Shown here: positions 16,981-25,578 of the stretch, one piece after another
Numbering within the stretch: position 1 is the first letter of the stretch
Layout of the letters: the number at the start of each line of letters is the position of its first letter
Assembly (NCBI GenBank): GCA_964618215.1
Contig: CAZTZE010000005.1
Location: 1 to 64,000 of the forward strand
Source of the DNA: CG2-30-58-95 sp964618215
Lineage (GTDB): Bacteria > Chloroflexota > Anaerolineae > Anaerolineales > Villigracilaceae
Length of the DNA stretch: 64,000 nucleotides
Direction: 5' to 3'
Position numbers and translations under genes: made by a program
The notes under the pieces: model-generated
The model's database searches: none
What the model was told of the DNA's origin: nothing
Seen by the model: only the letters and a program-made list of their open reading frames with translations

Positions 16981-17619
16981 ATGGAGTTTGCAAGCCTGAT
17001 CCAGATTGTAGGCGATGAGCCGCTGTTCGAAACCAGCCTGCTTTTGGCCGGCGAGGTGGACGGGCGCGATGTGCGCCGTCAACTCTCGCGCTGGACGAAG
17101 GCCGGCCGGCTGTATCAATTGCGGCGCGGACTATATGCGCTGGCTCCGCCCTATCAGAAAGTCAAGCCGCATCCCTTTCTCATTGCCAACCGCATGGTGC
17201 GCGGGTCGTACGTCAGTTGCCAGTCGGCGCTGGCGTATTACGGACTCATCCCGGAATATACCCCCGTCACGGTCAGTGTTTGTGCGCGGCGGCCCGGCCG
17301 CTGGGAAACGCCGCTGGGGGCGTTTGAGTTCCGGCATATCAAACCGGATGCCCTGCGCGGTTACCAGCGCCTTGACTTGGGCGGCGGGCAGGCGGCTTTT
17401 CTTGCCTCTCCCGAAAAAGCCATGCTGGATTTGATCCACCTTGCGCCGCGCGCAGACACCCCCGAATACCTGCGCGAACTGCGTTTGCAGAACCTGGAAC
17501 GTGTCAGCGTGGATACACTGGATCGGATGGCAGAGCAAGCCCAAAGTCCGAAATTGAAGCGGGCGGTGAAGATCATCGCCGCGCTGGCGCAAGCCGGCTC
17601 CGAGTACGAGTCGCTATGA
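16981..17619 (+). CDS. abiEi: AbiEi-type antitoxin (type IV toxin-antitoxin)
   Basis: 212 residues. The N-terminal winged helix (about 15-60: LLLAGEVDGRDVRRQLSRW, KAGRLYQLRRGLYALAP) is the DNA-binding part; the central segment NRMVRGSYVSCQSALAYYGL is typical of AbiEi/COG5340 proteins. It represses the operon and counteracts the nucleotidyltransferase toxin without binding it stably. It overlaps abiEii by 4 bp. Fourth and last module stacked between the oxidoreductase and the heparinase-like gene. Confidence 0.87.
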   Translation: MEFASLIQIVGDEPLFETSLLLAGEVDGRDVRRQLSRWTKAGRLYQLRRGLYALAPPYQKVKPHPFLIANRMVRGSYVSCQSALAYYGLIPEYTPVTVSVCARRPGRWETPLGAFEFRHIKPDALRGYQRLDLGGGQAAFLASPEKAMLDLIHLAPRADTPEYLRELRLQNLERVSVDTLDRMAEQAQSPKLKRAVKIIAALAQAGSEYESL

Positions 17620-18419
17620 AAGAATACCTGGCCGAACTTGTCCGTTCTGCGCCCATGCCCGCCCAGGCGCGCAACCTGGCGCGCGAATACCTGCAGGCGC
17701 GCATCCTGGGCGCGTTGCAGCGCGCCGGGGCGATGATCCCACTCGCCTTCCATGGCGGCACGGCGCTGCGTTTCCTTTATGCCACCGGTCGTTATTCCGA
17801 AGACCTGGATTTTGCGCTCGAAAGAGCCAGGCAGAATTACGGTTTTCGCGCTTACCTGCAAACCATCCAGCGGGAGTTTTCAATCGAAGGGTATGCTGTG
17901 GAACTCAAGGTGAACGACGCGAAAGTTGTACACCATGCTTTCGTGCGTTTTCCCGCTTTGCTTTACGAGTTGGGGTTATCGGCGCACGAGAGTGAAGTCC
18001 TGGCCGTAAAACTGGAAGTGGACACCAACCCTCCCGCCGGCGCGCAAATGGAGACGACGGTCGTCCGCCGCCATGTTCCCCTGCAACTCCAGCACCATGA
18101 CCGTGCCTCTCTGCTGGCGGGGAAACTCCATGCGGTGTTGCATCGCCCCCACCTCAAAGGCCGCGACCTGTATGATTTGTTCTGGTATCTGAGCGATCCC
18201 AACTGGCCGGCGCCAAATCTGACTTTGTTGAATAACGCGCTGGAGCAAACCAACTGGCTGGGTGGCCCTTTGAATGCCGCCAACTGGCGCGCCGCCGTGC
18301 GTGACCGCATACAGGACATCTCCTGGGAACAAGCCAGGAATGACGTGCGCCCATTTTTGGAGATCCATACCAATCTGGATTTATTGGACGGCGAGAATCT
18401 CTTACGGCTTTTGAAATGA
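17616..18419 (+). CDS. abiEii: AbiEii-type nucleotidyltransferase toxin
   Basis: 267 residues. The nucleotidyltransferase signature is clear: AFHGGTALRFLYATGRYSED followed by LDFAL (GG-T-LR and S-x-DLDF). Further motifs KLHAVLHRPHLKGRDLYDLF agree with AbiEii/DUF1814. Members modify tRNA 3' ends or otherwise stop growth, giving abortive infection against phage. Its stop overlaps the ATG of the heparinase-like gene by 4 bp, so the module is fused to the transcription of the locus it interrupts. Confidence 0.9.
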   Translation: MKEYLAELVRSAPMPAQARNLAREYLQARILGALQRAGAMIPLAFHGGTALRFLYATGRYSEDLDFALERARQNYGFRAYLQTIQREFSIEGYAVELKVNDAKVVHHAFVRFPALLYELGLSAHESEVLAVKLEVDTNPPAGAQMETTVVRRHVPLQLQHHDRASLLAGKLHAVLHRPHLKGRDLYDLFWYLSDPNWPAPNLTLLNNALEQTNWLGGPLNAANWRAAVRDRIQDISWEQARNDVRPFLEIHTNLDLLDGENLLRLLK

Positions 18420-20479
18420 GTTTCCACCTTCCCCTTGCCCTCAAAGCCCTACGCCAGTTGGGACCTCGACAGGTGGGGCTTTACGCGCTCTACAAGGTTG
18501 GGCTGGCGACAGGGCATTACAGGCGAGTCACCAGTCGTCAGTTGTCAGTCGCTAGTGGACAGTTAAAAGCGGTCTTACCTGTGCCCGGCCGCGACGAACT
18601 CCTGACTGTGCTGGGTAAAGAAGGAAAAGCCGCCCTCCTCGCCGAAGCCGACGAGATCGCGGCTGGCAAAGTCCGCCTTTTCGGCGGCGAACCGGTTGAC
18701 TTGAGACTCAGCCTCGACGCGCCTCTTGCCCACTGGACCGATTACGAAACCGGCAAGGCCGACCTTCGACCCTTCGACAGGCTCAGGGCAGGCCCTTTGA
18801 CGTTTGACATTAAACTGCTCTGGGAACCCGCCCGCTTTGGTTGGGCGTTTACCCTGGGCAGAGCTTACCAGATAAGCAAAGACGAGAAATACGCCGAAGC
18901 ATTCTGGCGCTATTTCGAGACCTTCACCGACGCCAACCCGCCCTGCCTCGGCCCGCACTGGATGAGCGGACAGGAAGTAGCCCTCCGCTTGATGGCCTTC
19001 GTCTGGGCGGCGCAGGTTTTCGACGCCGCCCCCGCCTCCACGCCGGAGCGCAAGTCGCGCTTGGCGCAGTCCATCACGCAACACGCAACTCGCATCCCGC
19101 CCACGCTGGTGTACGCCCACTCTCAAAACAACAACCATCTGCTCACCGAGGCCGCGGGTCTCTACACCGCCGGGCTGGCTTTGGCGGAGCATCCGCAGTC
19201 GGCAAAGTGGCGCGCCCTCGGCTGGAAGTGGCTCAACCGGGGCTTTCAATCCCAGATTGACGGCTATGGCGAATACAGCCAGTACAGCACAAATTATCAC
19301 CGCCTGATGCTGCAGGTGGCGTTGTGGGCAAGAGCGTTAACCACGACCCCCACGGAACGGGGGCAAGCGGACACGAAGTTACACAAAGGGTTTCCGAGGA
19401 AGACGCTTGACCGCCTCACCGCGGCCACGCACTGGCTCTATGCCCTGCTCGACCCCGTTTCAGGCCGCGCTCCAAACCTGGGAGCAAATGACGGGGCCTA
19501 CATCTTCCCATTGACGATTTGCCCTTTTGCTGATTTCCGACCCATTTTGCAGGCCGCCGCGCAGGCATTTCTGGACTATCAACTGCCGCGCGGCGCCTGG
19601 GACGAGATGTCGCTCTGGTTCGGCATTCCACTGGAAAGCAAGAAATACCTCCGCACGGAGCGTTACCTCGGCGATCACCTGTATGCCAAAAACTCCTGGG
19701 CCTACCTGCGGACAGCGCAATTCACATCGCGTCCATCCCACGCTGACCAGTTGCACCTTGATCTGTGGTGGCGCGGCCTGAACGTTGCCCAGGATGCAGG
19801 CACTTACCTGTATAACGCCCCTGCTCCCTGGGACAACAACCTGACCACCGCGCGGGTACATAACACAGTGACCGTCAATGGCCGCGACCAGATGACCCGC
19901 GCCGGCCGTTTTCTCTACCTCGACTGGTTCGATGCTTACCGCCAGAACATCATTGAGTCAGATCCGGCCATCCTGCAATGCGTCATTGGACATTACCGGA
20001 AAGACAGTCTCAGCCACACCCGCACCGTAACAGTCTACGCCGATGAGCGCTGGCTAGTTCTAGATGAGATATTGCGGCTTCGCTTCCTGCCTTCATCCTT
20101 CATCCTTCATCCTTCATCTTTCCGCCACCCTTCATCCTTTACCCTCCATTGGTTGTTGCCGGATTGGGAATGGGAGATAGAGAATAGAGATTCGAGAGTA
20201 GAGATTAGTTTGAAGTTACCCTTGGGCGTGATCGTGCTCGCTTTGCAGACAGACCCTCCACTCTCTACTCTCCACTCTCTAATTTCTTTGGCGCGCTGTG
20301 GCGAATTGATCTACGGCGAGGGGCCGGTCTTACCAATACGTGGTTGGGCCTCACCAACTTATGGTGTTAAAATTCCCGCACTCTCTTTTGCGCTTGAGGT
20401 GACCTCAGCCGAAACGATAAAATTCACCAGCGAATTCACCTTCCCCACCGATCACCGATCACTGATCACTGATCACTGA
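18416..20479 (+). CDS. Heparinase II/III-family protein
   Basis: 687 residues. An N-terminal helical toroid (HWMSGQEVALRLMAFVWAAQ, NNNHLLTEAAGLYTAG, YSTNYHRLMLQVALWARAL) precedes a beta-sandwich half (ARVHNTVTVNGRDQM, DERWLVLDEIL). Such proteins sit in polysaccharide loci and are thought to lyse or remodel uronic-acid polymers. Repeat-derived segments interrupt it: residues encoded at 18528-18563, FDRLRAG at 18776, the SSFILHPSSFRHPSSF tract at 20093-20140, and inverted AGAGATTAG/CTAAT arms at 20175-20285. They keep the frame but may impair the fold. No signal peptide is evident. Confidence 0.8.
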   Translation: MSFHLPLALKALRQLGPRQVGLYALYKVGLATGHYRRVTSRQLSVASGQLKAVLPVPGRDELLTVLGKEGKAALLAEADEIAAGKVRLFGGEPVDLRLSLDAPLAHWTDYETGKADLRPFDRLRAGPLTFDIKLLWEPARFGWAFTLGRAYQISKDEKYAEAFWRYFETFTDANPPCLGPHWMSGQEVALRLMAFVWAAQVFDAAPASTPERKSRLAQSITQHATRIPPTLVYAHSQNNNHLLTEAAGLYTAGLALAEHPQSAKWRALGWKWLNRGFQSQIDGYGEYSQYSTNYHRLMLQVALWARALTTTPTERGQADTKLHKGFPRKTLDRLTAATHWLYALLDPVSGRAPNLGANDGAYIFPLTICPFADFRPILQAAAQAFLDYQLPRGAWDEMSLWFGIPLESKKYLRTERYLGDHLYAKNSWAYLRTAQFTSRPSHADQLHLDLWWRGLNVAQDAGTYLYNAPAPWDNNLTTARVHNTVTVNGRDQMTRAGRFLYLDWFDAYRQNIIESDPAILQCVIGHYRKDSLSHTRTVTVYADERWLVLDEILRLRFLPSSFILHPSSFRHPSSFTLHWLLPDWEWEIENRDSRVEISLKLPLGVIVLALQTDPPLSTLHSLISLARCGELIYGEGPVLPIRGWASPTYGVKIPALSFALEVTSAETIKFTSEFTFPTDHRSLITDH

Positions 20480-20512
20480 TTACTGATTACTGATTACTGA
20501 TTACTGGCTCTT

Positions 20513-21766
20513 ATGCACATCCTCCTCATCCACCAGGCCTTTGCAGCCCTCGACGAACCCGGCGGGACGCGTCACTACGAACTGGCGCGTTGCCTGGCCC
20601 AGCGCGGCCACCGGGTGACGATCATCGCCAGCCCGGTGAGCTATCTGACAGGCGCCCCACCCCCTACCCCGTCTCCTGCGGGGACACCCCTACCCCCTCT
20701 CCCACGGGGAGAGGGGGTAGGGGATGGGGGTGAGGTCCGCATCCTGCGCACCGCGACCTACCACGCCTTGCACAGATCCTTTGTCCATCGCGTGTTCGTG
20801 TTCTTCAGCTTTATGCTCTCCTCGTTTGTCGTTGGGCTGAGGGTGAGGAAGGTAGACCTGGTCTGGGGCACCTCGCCGCCGCTTTTCCAGGGTTGGACGG
20901 CCTGGCTTCTGGCGCGGCTCAAACGCGTCCCGTTCCTCTTCGAGGTGCGCGACCTGTGGCCGGCCTTTGCCATCGCCGTCGGCGTGCTGCGCAACCGGGC
21001 ACTGATCCGGCTTTCCGAATGGCTGGAACGATTCCTGTACCGTCACGCCGACCGGGTGATGGTCAACAGCCCGGGATTCATCGCGCATGTGACAGGTCGC
21101 GGAGCACGTCACGTTGAACTCGTCCCGAACGGAGCGGAGCCGGGGATGTTCGATCCGGCTGATAACGGGGAGGCGTTCCGGGCGTCGCATCATCTTGAAA
21201 GCAAATTTGTGGTCCTGTATGCCGGGGCGCACGGCATGTCCAATGACTTGGACGTGGTTTTGGAGGCGGCCGGCTTGCTAGCTAATAGACCGGAGGTGCA
21301 GGTCGTTTTTCTCGGCGACGGCAAGGAAAAGGCTGGTTTGCAGGCGCGGGCTGCCAAGACCGGGCTGACCAATGTGACGTTCGTGCCGCCAGTCCCGAAG
21401 AATGAAATGGCGCTGGCGCTGGCCGGCGCGGATGCCTGTCTCGCCATCCTTAAGCCGCTCGAAGAGTACAAGACCACATACCCCAATAAGGTTTTTGATT
21501 ATATGGCTGCCGGGCGCCCGGTGGCGCTGGCGATTGACGGCGTGATCCGCGAGGTAATCGCCGCGGCGGGGTGCGGGATTTTTGCCCAACCCGGCGACCC
21601 TGCCGCGCTGGCGGACGCCATCCGCAGCCTGGCAAACGACCCTGAACGCAGCCGAAGGATGGGCATGGATGGGCGGCGCTATGTGGAGGCGCACTTCAGC
21701 CGTTCCATGCTGGCCGAGAAGTTGGTGCATATCCTGGAAGAAATGGCCGTGTCTATAAGGAGGTAG
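20513..21766 (+). CDS. GT4-family glycosyltransferase (WcaI/WbuB-like)
   Basis: 417 residues with the two Rossmann-like domains of GT-B enzymes. The N-terminus MHILLIHQAFAALDEPGGTR fits WcaI/WbuB-type transferases; the donor-binding half shows VLYAGAHGMSNDLDVVLEAA and YKTTYPNKVFDYMAAGRPVA. Predicted role: adding a sugar to a lipid-linked polysaccharide intermediate at the membrane face. A palindromic repeat (20657-20735) adds an in-frame Pro/Gly-rich stretch (PPTPSPAGTPLPPLPRGEGV) after residue 47, and PERSRR near the C-terminus is another repeat-derived piece. It follows the heparinase-like gene after a tract of ATCACTGATTACTG words. Confidence 0.88.
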   Translation: MHILLIHQAFAALDEPGGTRHYELARCLAQRGHRVTIIASPVSYLTGAPPPTPSPAGTPLPPLPRGEGVGDGGEVRILRTATYHALHRSFVHRVFVFFSFMLSSFVVGLRVRKVDLVWGTSPPLFQGWTAWLLARLKRVPFLFEVRDLWPAFAIAVGVLRNRALIRLSEWLERFLYRHADRVMVNSPGFIAHVTGRGARHVELVPNGAEPGMFDPADNGEAFRASHHLESKFVVLYAGAHGMSNDLDVVLEAAGLLANRPEVQVVFLGDGKEKAGLQARAAKTGLTNVTFVPPVPKNEMALALAGADACLAILKPLEEYKTTYPNKVFDYMAAGRPVALAIDGVIREVIAAAGCGIFAQPGDPAALADAIRSLANDPERSRRMGMDGRRYVEAHFSRSMLAEKLVHILEEMAVSIRR

Positions 21767-21768
21767 TC

Positions 21769-22404
21769 ATGCGATCGTGTTTCAGAACTGTACTTGTGCT
21801 ATCCCTGGCCTTCGGGCTGGCGGGCTGCAACCTGCCCACCCCCGCGCCAGCAGTCACGCCAACCGCGCTGAAAGAGTCTCCAACTTCACTATTACCCGCC
21901 GATACACCCATTGCTACCAAGCAACCTACTCTCGCGCCGACGGCCTCTGTACCGGCCAACTGGCAGACGTACACGGATCAGGCATACGGCTTCACGTTCC
22001 GCTATCCCGCGCAAGGGCAAATCGTCAGCCGGCAGGATCATTCGGCGCGCATTTCGCTCCCTGTCACCCAGGGCACTAACCTTGTCGAGAAATTCATTGA
22101 CGTGGCGGCGACGGAGAATGCCGATCCTTGTGTGAGCCAGAATCCTGGGGTTAGTCAATCTCAATTGCTGACGGTCAATGGCATTCCATTTTTAGAGGAG
22201 AGCGGCGCGGATGCAGGGGCTGGACAGGTTTACGAATGGATAGCCTATTCGACATCAAGAAATAACGTTTGCGTCAGCCTGACCTTCGTCCTGCATTCCA
22301 CCAACCCGGGCAACTACTTAACGCCGCCTCCGCTGTTCGACAAGACGGCTGAATCGGATGTGTTCTCTTCCATCCTGGCGACGTTTGCCTGGCTGAATCC
22401 GTAG
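21769..22404 (+). CDS. Lipoprotein with Thr/Pro-rich linker
   Basis: 211 residues. A type II signal peptide with lipobox LAGC (Cys24) is followed by a Thr/Pro/Ala linker (to about residue 62) and a globular domain starting TYTDQAYGFTFRYPAQGQ. The last is a common surface-lipoprotein pattern in Chloroflexota in which a YGF-x-F-x-YP motif opens a PsbP-like fold; the fold assignment is tentative. The gene starts 2 bp after the glycosyltransferase stop, behind AAGGAGG, so it is co-transcribed. Confidence 0.75.
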   Translation: MRSCFRTVLVLSLAFGLAGCNLPTPAPAVTPTALKESPTSLLPADTPIATKQPTLAPTASVPANWQTYTDQAYGFTFRYPAQGQIVSRQDHSARISLPVTQGTNLVEKFIDVAATENADPCVSQNPGVSQSQLLTVNGIPFLEESGADAGAGQVYEWIAYSTSRNNVCVSLTFVLHSTNPGNYLTPPPLFDKTAESDVFSSILATFAWLNP

Positions 22405-22472
22405 TCCGCTCAGCCCGTGCGGCGCAGAATACAAGAGCATATGCAATCCAGTCCACGCCCAGGAGAGATTCG

Positions 22473-23681
22473 ATGAATTACGATTTCGACCAGGTGATCG
22501 AACGGCGCGGTACCAATGCCATCAAATGGGAGTTCTACCCCGCGGATGTTCTGCCGCTGTGGGTCGCGGATATGGACTTTCCCGCGCCGGAACCGGTCCT
22601 TGCGGCTTTGCGCGCCCGGGTGGCGCACGGGATATTTGGCTACGAGGCTCCGCCCAAGAAACTCATGGAAGTCGTTGCTCAACGCATGGCGAACCTCTAC
22701 GGCTGGCAGGTGACGCCGGAGATGGTCGTTCTCACGCCGGGCGTTATCAGCGGGGTTAACTTAGCCGCGCGGGTGACATGCCAGCCAGGCGACGGTATCT
22801 TGATCCAAACGCCGGTCTATCCCCCCTTTCTGGATATGCACGAGAAAGTAGGACTTGTGCGCCAGTTGGCGCTGCTCAGCCAACACCCCGTAAGTGGCGC
22901 TCAGGTGGATAACGAGCATACGCTGCATTACGAGATTGATTTCGACACCTTCGAAGCCGCGCTTAATTCCGGCGGGGCGCACACACGCCTGTTCCTGCTT
23001 TGTCAGCCACACAACCCGACCGGGCAGATTTACAGCCGAGAGCAGTTGACTCGCATGGCCGAGATCTGCCTGAAGAATAACATCCTCATCTGCTCGGATG
23101 AGATCCACAGTGAGCTTCTGTTGGGCGGGGCGCAACACACTCCGATGGCTACCCTTTCTACGGAGATCGCCGCGCGTACCATCACCCTGATCGCCCCCAG
23201 CAAGACCTTCAACGTAGCCGGGCTGCATTGCGCTTTTGCCATCATCCCGGACACCGATCTGCGCCAACGTTATAAGAAAGAGGCCGAGCGCCTGACGTTG
23301 CAACTGAGCAGCTTGGGATTGGACGCCGCGCAGGCCGCCTTCTCCGGCGAATGTGACGGGTGGCTGGACGCCTTGCTCTTGTACCTGACCGCCAATCGCG
23401 ACTTCTTGATTGAGTTCGTAAAAAACAACTTGCCAGGTATACGTACAACTGTCCCCGATGCAACATACCTGGCCTGGCTGGATTGCAATGACCTGCTGAA
23501 AAGCGGCCAGATCCGCGGGTCGCCGTATGAGTTTTTCTTGAAAAAAGCTAAAGTCGCTTTGAACGACGGCGCGAGCTTTGGCCCCGGCGGCGAGGGTTTT
23601 GTGCGGCTGAACTTCGGCTGTCCGCGCACTACGATGATGCAGGCGCTGGCGCGGATGAAAGCCGCGCTGGAGGCTGTATAG
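22473..23681 (+). CDS. MalY/PatB-family PLP aminotransferase or C-S lyase
   Basis: 402 residues, fold type I PLP enzyme. Signatures: RRGTNAIKWEFYPADVLPLW, VADMDFPAPEPVLAAL, LLCQPHNPTGQIYSREQL, ICSDEIHSELLLGG, and APSKTFNVAGLHCAFAII with the Schiff-base Lys. MalY/PatB enzymes act as cystathionine beta-lyases, giving homocysteine, ammonia and pyruvate; some are aminotransferases. AGGAGAGA precedes the ATG. It stands between the polysaccharide locus and the phosphate regulon with no obvious pathway neighbours. Confidence 0.9.
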   Translation: MNYDFDQVIERRGTNAIKWEFYPADVLPLWVADMDFPAPEPVLAALRARVAHGIFGYEAPPKKLMEVVAQRMANLYGWQVTPEMVVLTPGVISGVNLAARVTCQPGDGILIQTPVYPPFLDMHEKVGLVRQLALLSQHPVSGAQVDNEHTLHYEIDFDTFEAALNSGGAHTRLFLLCQPHNPTGQIYSREQLTRMAEICLKNNILICSDEIHSELLLGGAQHTPMATLSTEIAARTITLIAPSKTFNVAGLHCAFAIIPDTDLRQRYKKEAERLTLQLSSLGLDAAQAAFSGECDGWLDALLLYLTANRDFLIEFVKNNLPGIRTTVPDATYLAWLDCNDLLKSGQIRGSPYEFFLKKAKVALNDGASFGPGGEGFVRLNFGCPRTTMMQALARMKAALEAV

Positions 23682-23735
23682 TAGTTTTACCCCCCGTTTC
23701 TACTGTTCACTGAAAACTGAACACTGGATACTGTT

Positions 23736-24536
23736 CTAACCCATCCTCCCCGTCAAATAGGCCTCAGTCAGCTCCTCCTTCGGGCGGGTGAACATGCGCT
23801 CGGTGGGGGAGAACTCGACCAGCTCGCCGAGCCAGAACAGGCCGGTGAAATCCGAGACACGCGCGGCCTGCTGCATGTTGTGTGTCACGATGACGATCGT
23901 GTAGTTCTGCTTGAGTTCGTTGATTAATTCTTCGATATGCAGGGTGGCGATGGGATCCAGCGCCGAGGTGGATTCATCGAACAGGATGACCTCCGGCTGG
24001 ACAGCCAGGACGCGCGCAATGCAGATGCGTTGTTGCTCGCCGAGCGAAAATCCCAGGGCGTTCTGTCTCAGTTGGTCCTTGACCTCATCCCACAGCGCGG
24101 CCTGGCGCAGGCTGCGTTCGACGGTTTCGTCCAAATCGGCATTGTTCTTGACCAGTCCGAGCACGCGCGGGCCGAAGGCAACATTGTCGTACACCGACTG
24201 AGGAAAAGGATTAGGCTTCTGGAAGACCATGCCCACGCGTTGGCGCAGCGTGACCACATCCATTCCTTCGACGTTGATGTCCTGCCCATCGAGAAGGATC
24301 TGGCCTTCGACGCGCGTGCCTGGAATGGTGTCGTTCATCCGGTTCAGGCAGCGCAAAAAGGTGGATTTGCCGCAGCCCGAGGGGCCGATCAGCGCCGTGA
24401 CCATGCGCGGCAGCACCTCCATGCTGATCTTGCTCAGGGCCAGTTTCGCCCCATAATAGAAGTTCAATTCTCGAATGACGAAGATGGGATTCTCAGCGTC
24501 CACGCGTTCAATTTTACACGATATTCTTCTGGTCAT
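23736..24536 (-). CDS. pstB: Phosphate ABC transporter ATP-binding protein PstB (copy 1)
   Basis: About 266 residues from the ATG at 24536. Walker A GPSGCGKSTFLRCLNRMNDT, Q-loop VGMVFQKPNPFPQSV, an ABC signature slightly altered to FSLGEQQRICIARVLA (usually LSGGQQQR), Walker B VILFDESTSALDP, and the switch His in VTHNMQQAARVSD. The frame is open to 24770, but the extra part translates repeat DNA (LRQAQCKLRDEAISHSRGD), so the later start is preferred; a GTG at 24503 is also possible. It is divergent from pstS/pstC/pstA, whose ATPase it probably is. The signature Leu-Gly-Glu and Asp-Glu-Ser deviations are worth noting. Confidence 0.88.
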   Translation of the reverse strand: MTRRISCKIERVDAENPIFVIRELNFYYGAKLALSKISMEVLPRMVTALIGPSGCGKSTFLRCLNRMNDTIPGTRVEGQILLDGQDINVEGMDVVTLRQRVGMVFQKPNPFPQSVYDNVAFGPRVLGLVKNNADLDETVERSLRQAALWDEVKDQLRQNALGFSLGEQQRICIARVLAVQPEVILFDESTSALDPIATLHIEELINELKQNYTIVIVTHNMQQAARVSDFTGLFWLGELVEFSPTERMFTRPKEELTEAYLTGRMG

Positions 24537-24665
24537 TGCAAGGAGCTTGGCAGCCGCGATGACACTTGCACCTGCTGCAAGTGCAGGTGAGCAGTCTCCT
24601 CGCGAGTGGGAGATTGCTTCATCGCGGAGTTTACACTGAGCCTGCCGAAGTGCTCCTCGCAATGA
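24537..24665. repeat. Dispersed GTCATTGC...GCAATGAC element
   Basis: The ends GTCATTGCAAGGAGC (24532-) and GCTCCTCGCAATGAC (to about 24665) are inverted. The interior has AGCAGTCTCCTCGCGAGTGG and GAGATTGCTTCATCGCGG, plus a CTGAGCCTGCCGAAG piece. The same family occupies 34776-35005. It fills the divergent pstB/pstS intergenic region and has been over-translated as a false pstB N-terminus. Confidence 0.8.
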
Positions 24666-24680
24666 CAGCGCTAAATCGGC

Positions 24681-24693
24681 TATAATTTGACTG
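24681..24693 (+). promoter_or_regulatory. -10 element implying a leaderless pstS transcript
   Basis: TATAAT at 24681-24686 followed by 7 bp and the ATG at 24694. A transcript from this element would begin at or next to the start codon. No ribosome-binding site lies between. The -35 region is weak, as expected for a Pho-regulated promoter. Confidence 0.5.
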
Positions 24694-25569
24694 ATGAAAT
24701 TCCACCGTCTCGCTATATTCTTTCTGTTAATTTTCCTCGCAGCCTGCGGCCCGTCTGGCACGCAGACCACCGGGCCGACCAGCGCCTCCGCCTACATCGA
24801 AAACAAAGGCTCGGACACCATCGTCAACCTGGCGCTGGCCTGGGCCGAACGTTACCAGCAGGAACATCCCGAGGTACGTATATCGGTGACCGGCGGCGGG
24901 TCCGGGACGGGTATCGCCGCGCTGCTCAACGGGACAGTGGACATCGCCAACGCCTCGCGGCAGATCAAATCCGAAGAAATGCAACAGGCGCAATCCAAGG
25001 GGATCAACCCGCTCGAGCATGTCATCGCCCGCGACGCCATTGCCGTGATCGTCCATCCCGATAATCCGGTCAGCGAATTGACGCTCCAGCAAATCTCAGA
25101 TATTTACAGCGGTAAATTCAACAATTGGCAGGAGGTCGGCGGCGAAGACCGGCCGATCGTGCGTCTCTCGCGCGAGACCAATTCCGGCACGCACGTCTAT
25201 TTCCTGGAGACGGTCTTGCGTCTGGGTGAAAAGAACGACAAAACGCTCTTCTCGACCGACACGCTGCTGCTGCCTTCCTCGGAGGGCATCATCAACGAGG
25301 TGCGGCAGAACCCGAACGCCATTGGCTACGACGGGCTGGGGTACGTGCCGCATGACCTGAAGATGATTGCCATCGCCCGCCGGCCGGGTGACCCTTATGT
25401 CTTGCCGTCTATTGCCACCGTCAACGACAACACTTATCCCATCGCTCGCGACCTGTACATGTACACGGCCGGTGAGCCGAGCGGCGCGGGGGCGGCGTAT
25501 CTCGAGTGGATTCTCTCGCCTGAAGCGCAGGCGATTGTGGCACAATTGGGCTTTGTGCCGATAAAATAA
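24694..25569 (+). CDS. pstS: Phosphate-binding lipoprotein PstS (copy 1)
   Basis: 291 residues. The signal peptide ends in lipobox LAAC (Cys18). The mature part has the PstS pattern: ENKGSDTIVNLALAWAERYQ, SVTGGGSGTGIAALLNGTVD, ANASRQIKSEE, and the phosphate-binding loop RLSRETNSGTHVYFLETVL. It delivers phosphate to the PstC/PstA channel. The first gene of a pstSCA run in the same direction; an ATG 7 bp after TATAAT suggests leaderless translation. Confidence 0.93.
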   Translation: MKFHRLAIFFLLIFLAACGPSGTQTTGPTSASAYIENKGSDTIVNLALAWAERYQQEHPEVRISVTGGGSGTGIAALLNGTVDIANASRQIKSEEMQQAQSKGINPLEHVIARDAIAVIVHPDNPVSELTLQQISDIYSGKFNNWQEVGGEDRPIVRLSRETNSGTHVYFLETVLRLGEKNDKTLFSTDTLLLPSSEGIINEVRQNPNAIGYDGLGYVPHDLKMIAIARRPGDPYVLPSIATVNDNTYPIARDLYMYTAGEPSGAGAAYLEWILSPEAQAIVAQLGFVPIK

Positions 25570-25578
25570 AGGAAAACT

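Noticed and set aside
23685..23735. CTGTTCACTGAAAACTGAAC tract as a terminator or operator
   Set aside because: It belongs to the family of ACTG/ATCAGT word tracts seen all over the window and has no stable stem or T-run.
24537..24770. N-terminal extension of pstB copy 1
   Set aside because: The extra residues are translated from a dispersed GTCATTGC repeat and the canonical PstB start lies at or after 24536.
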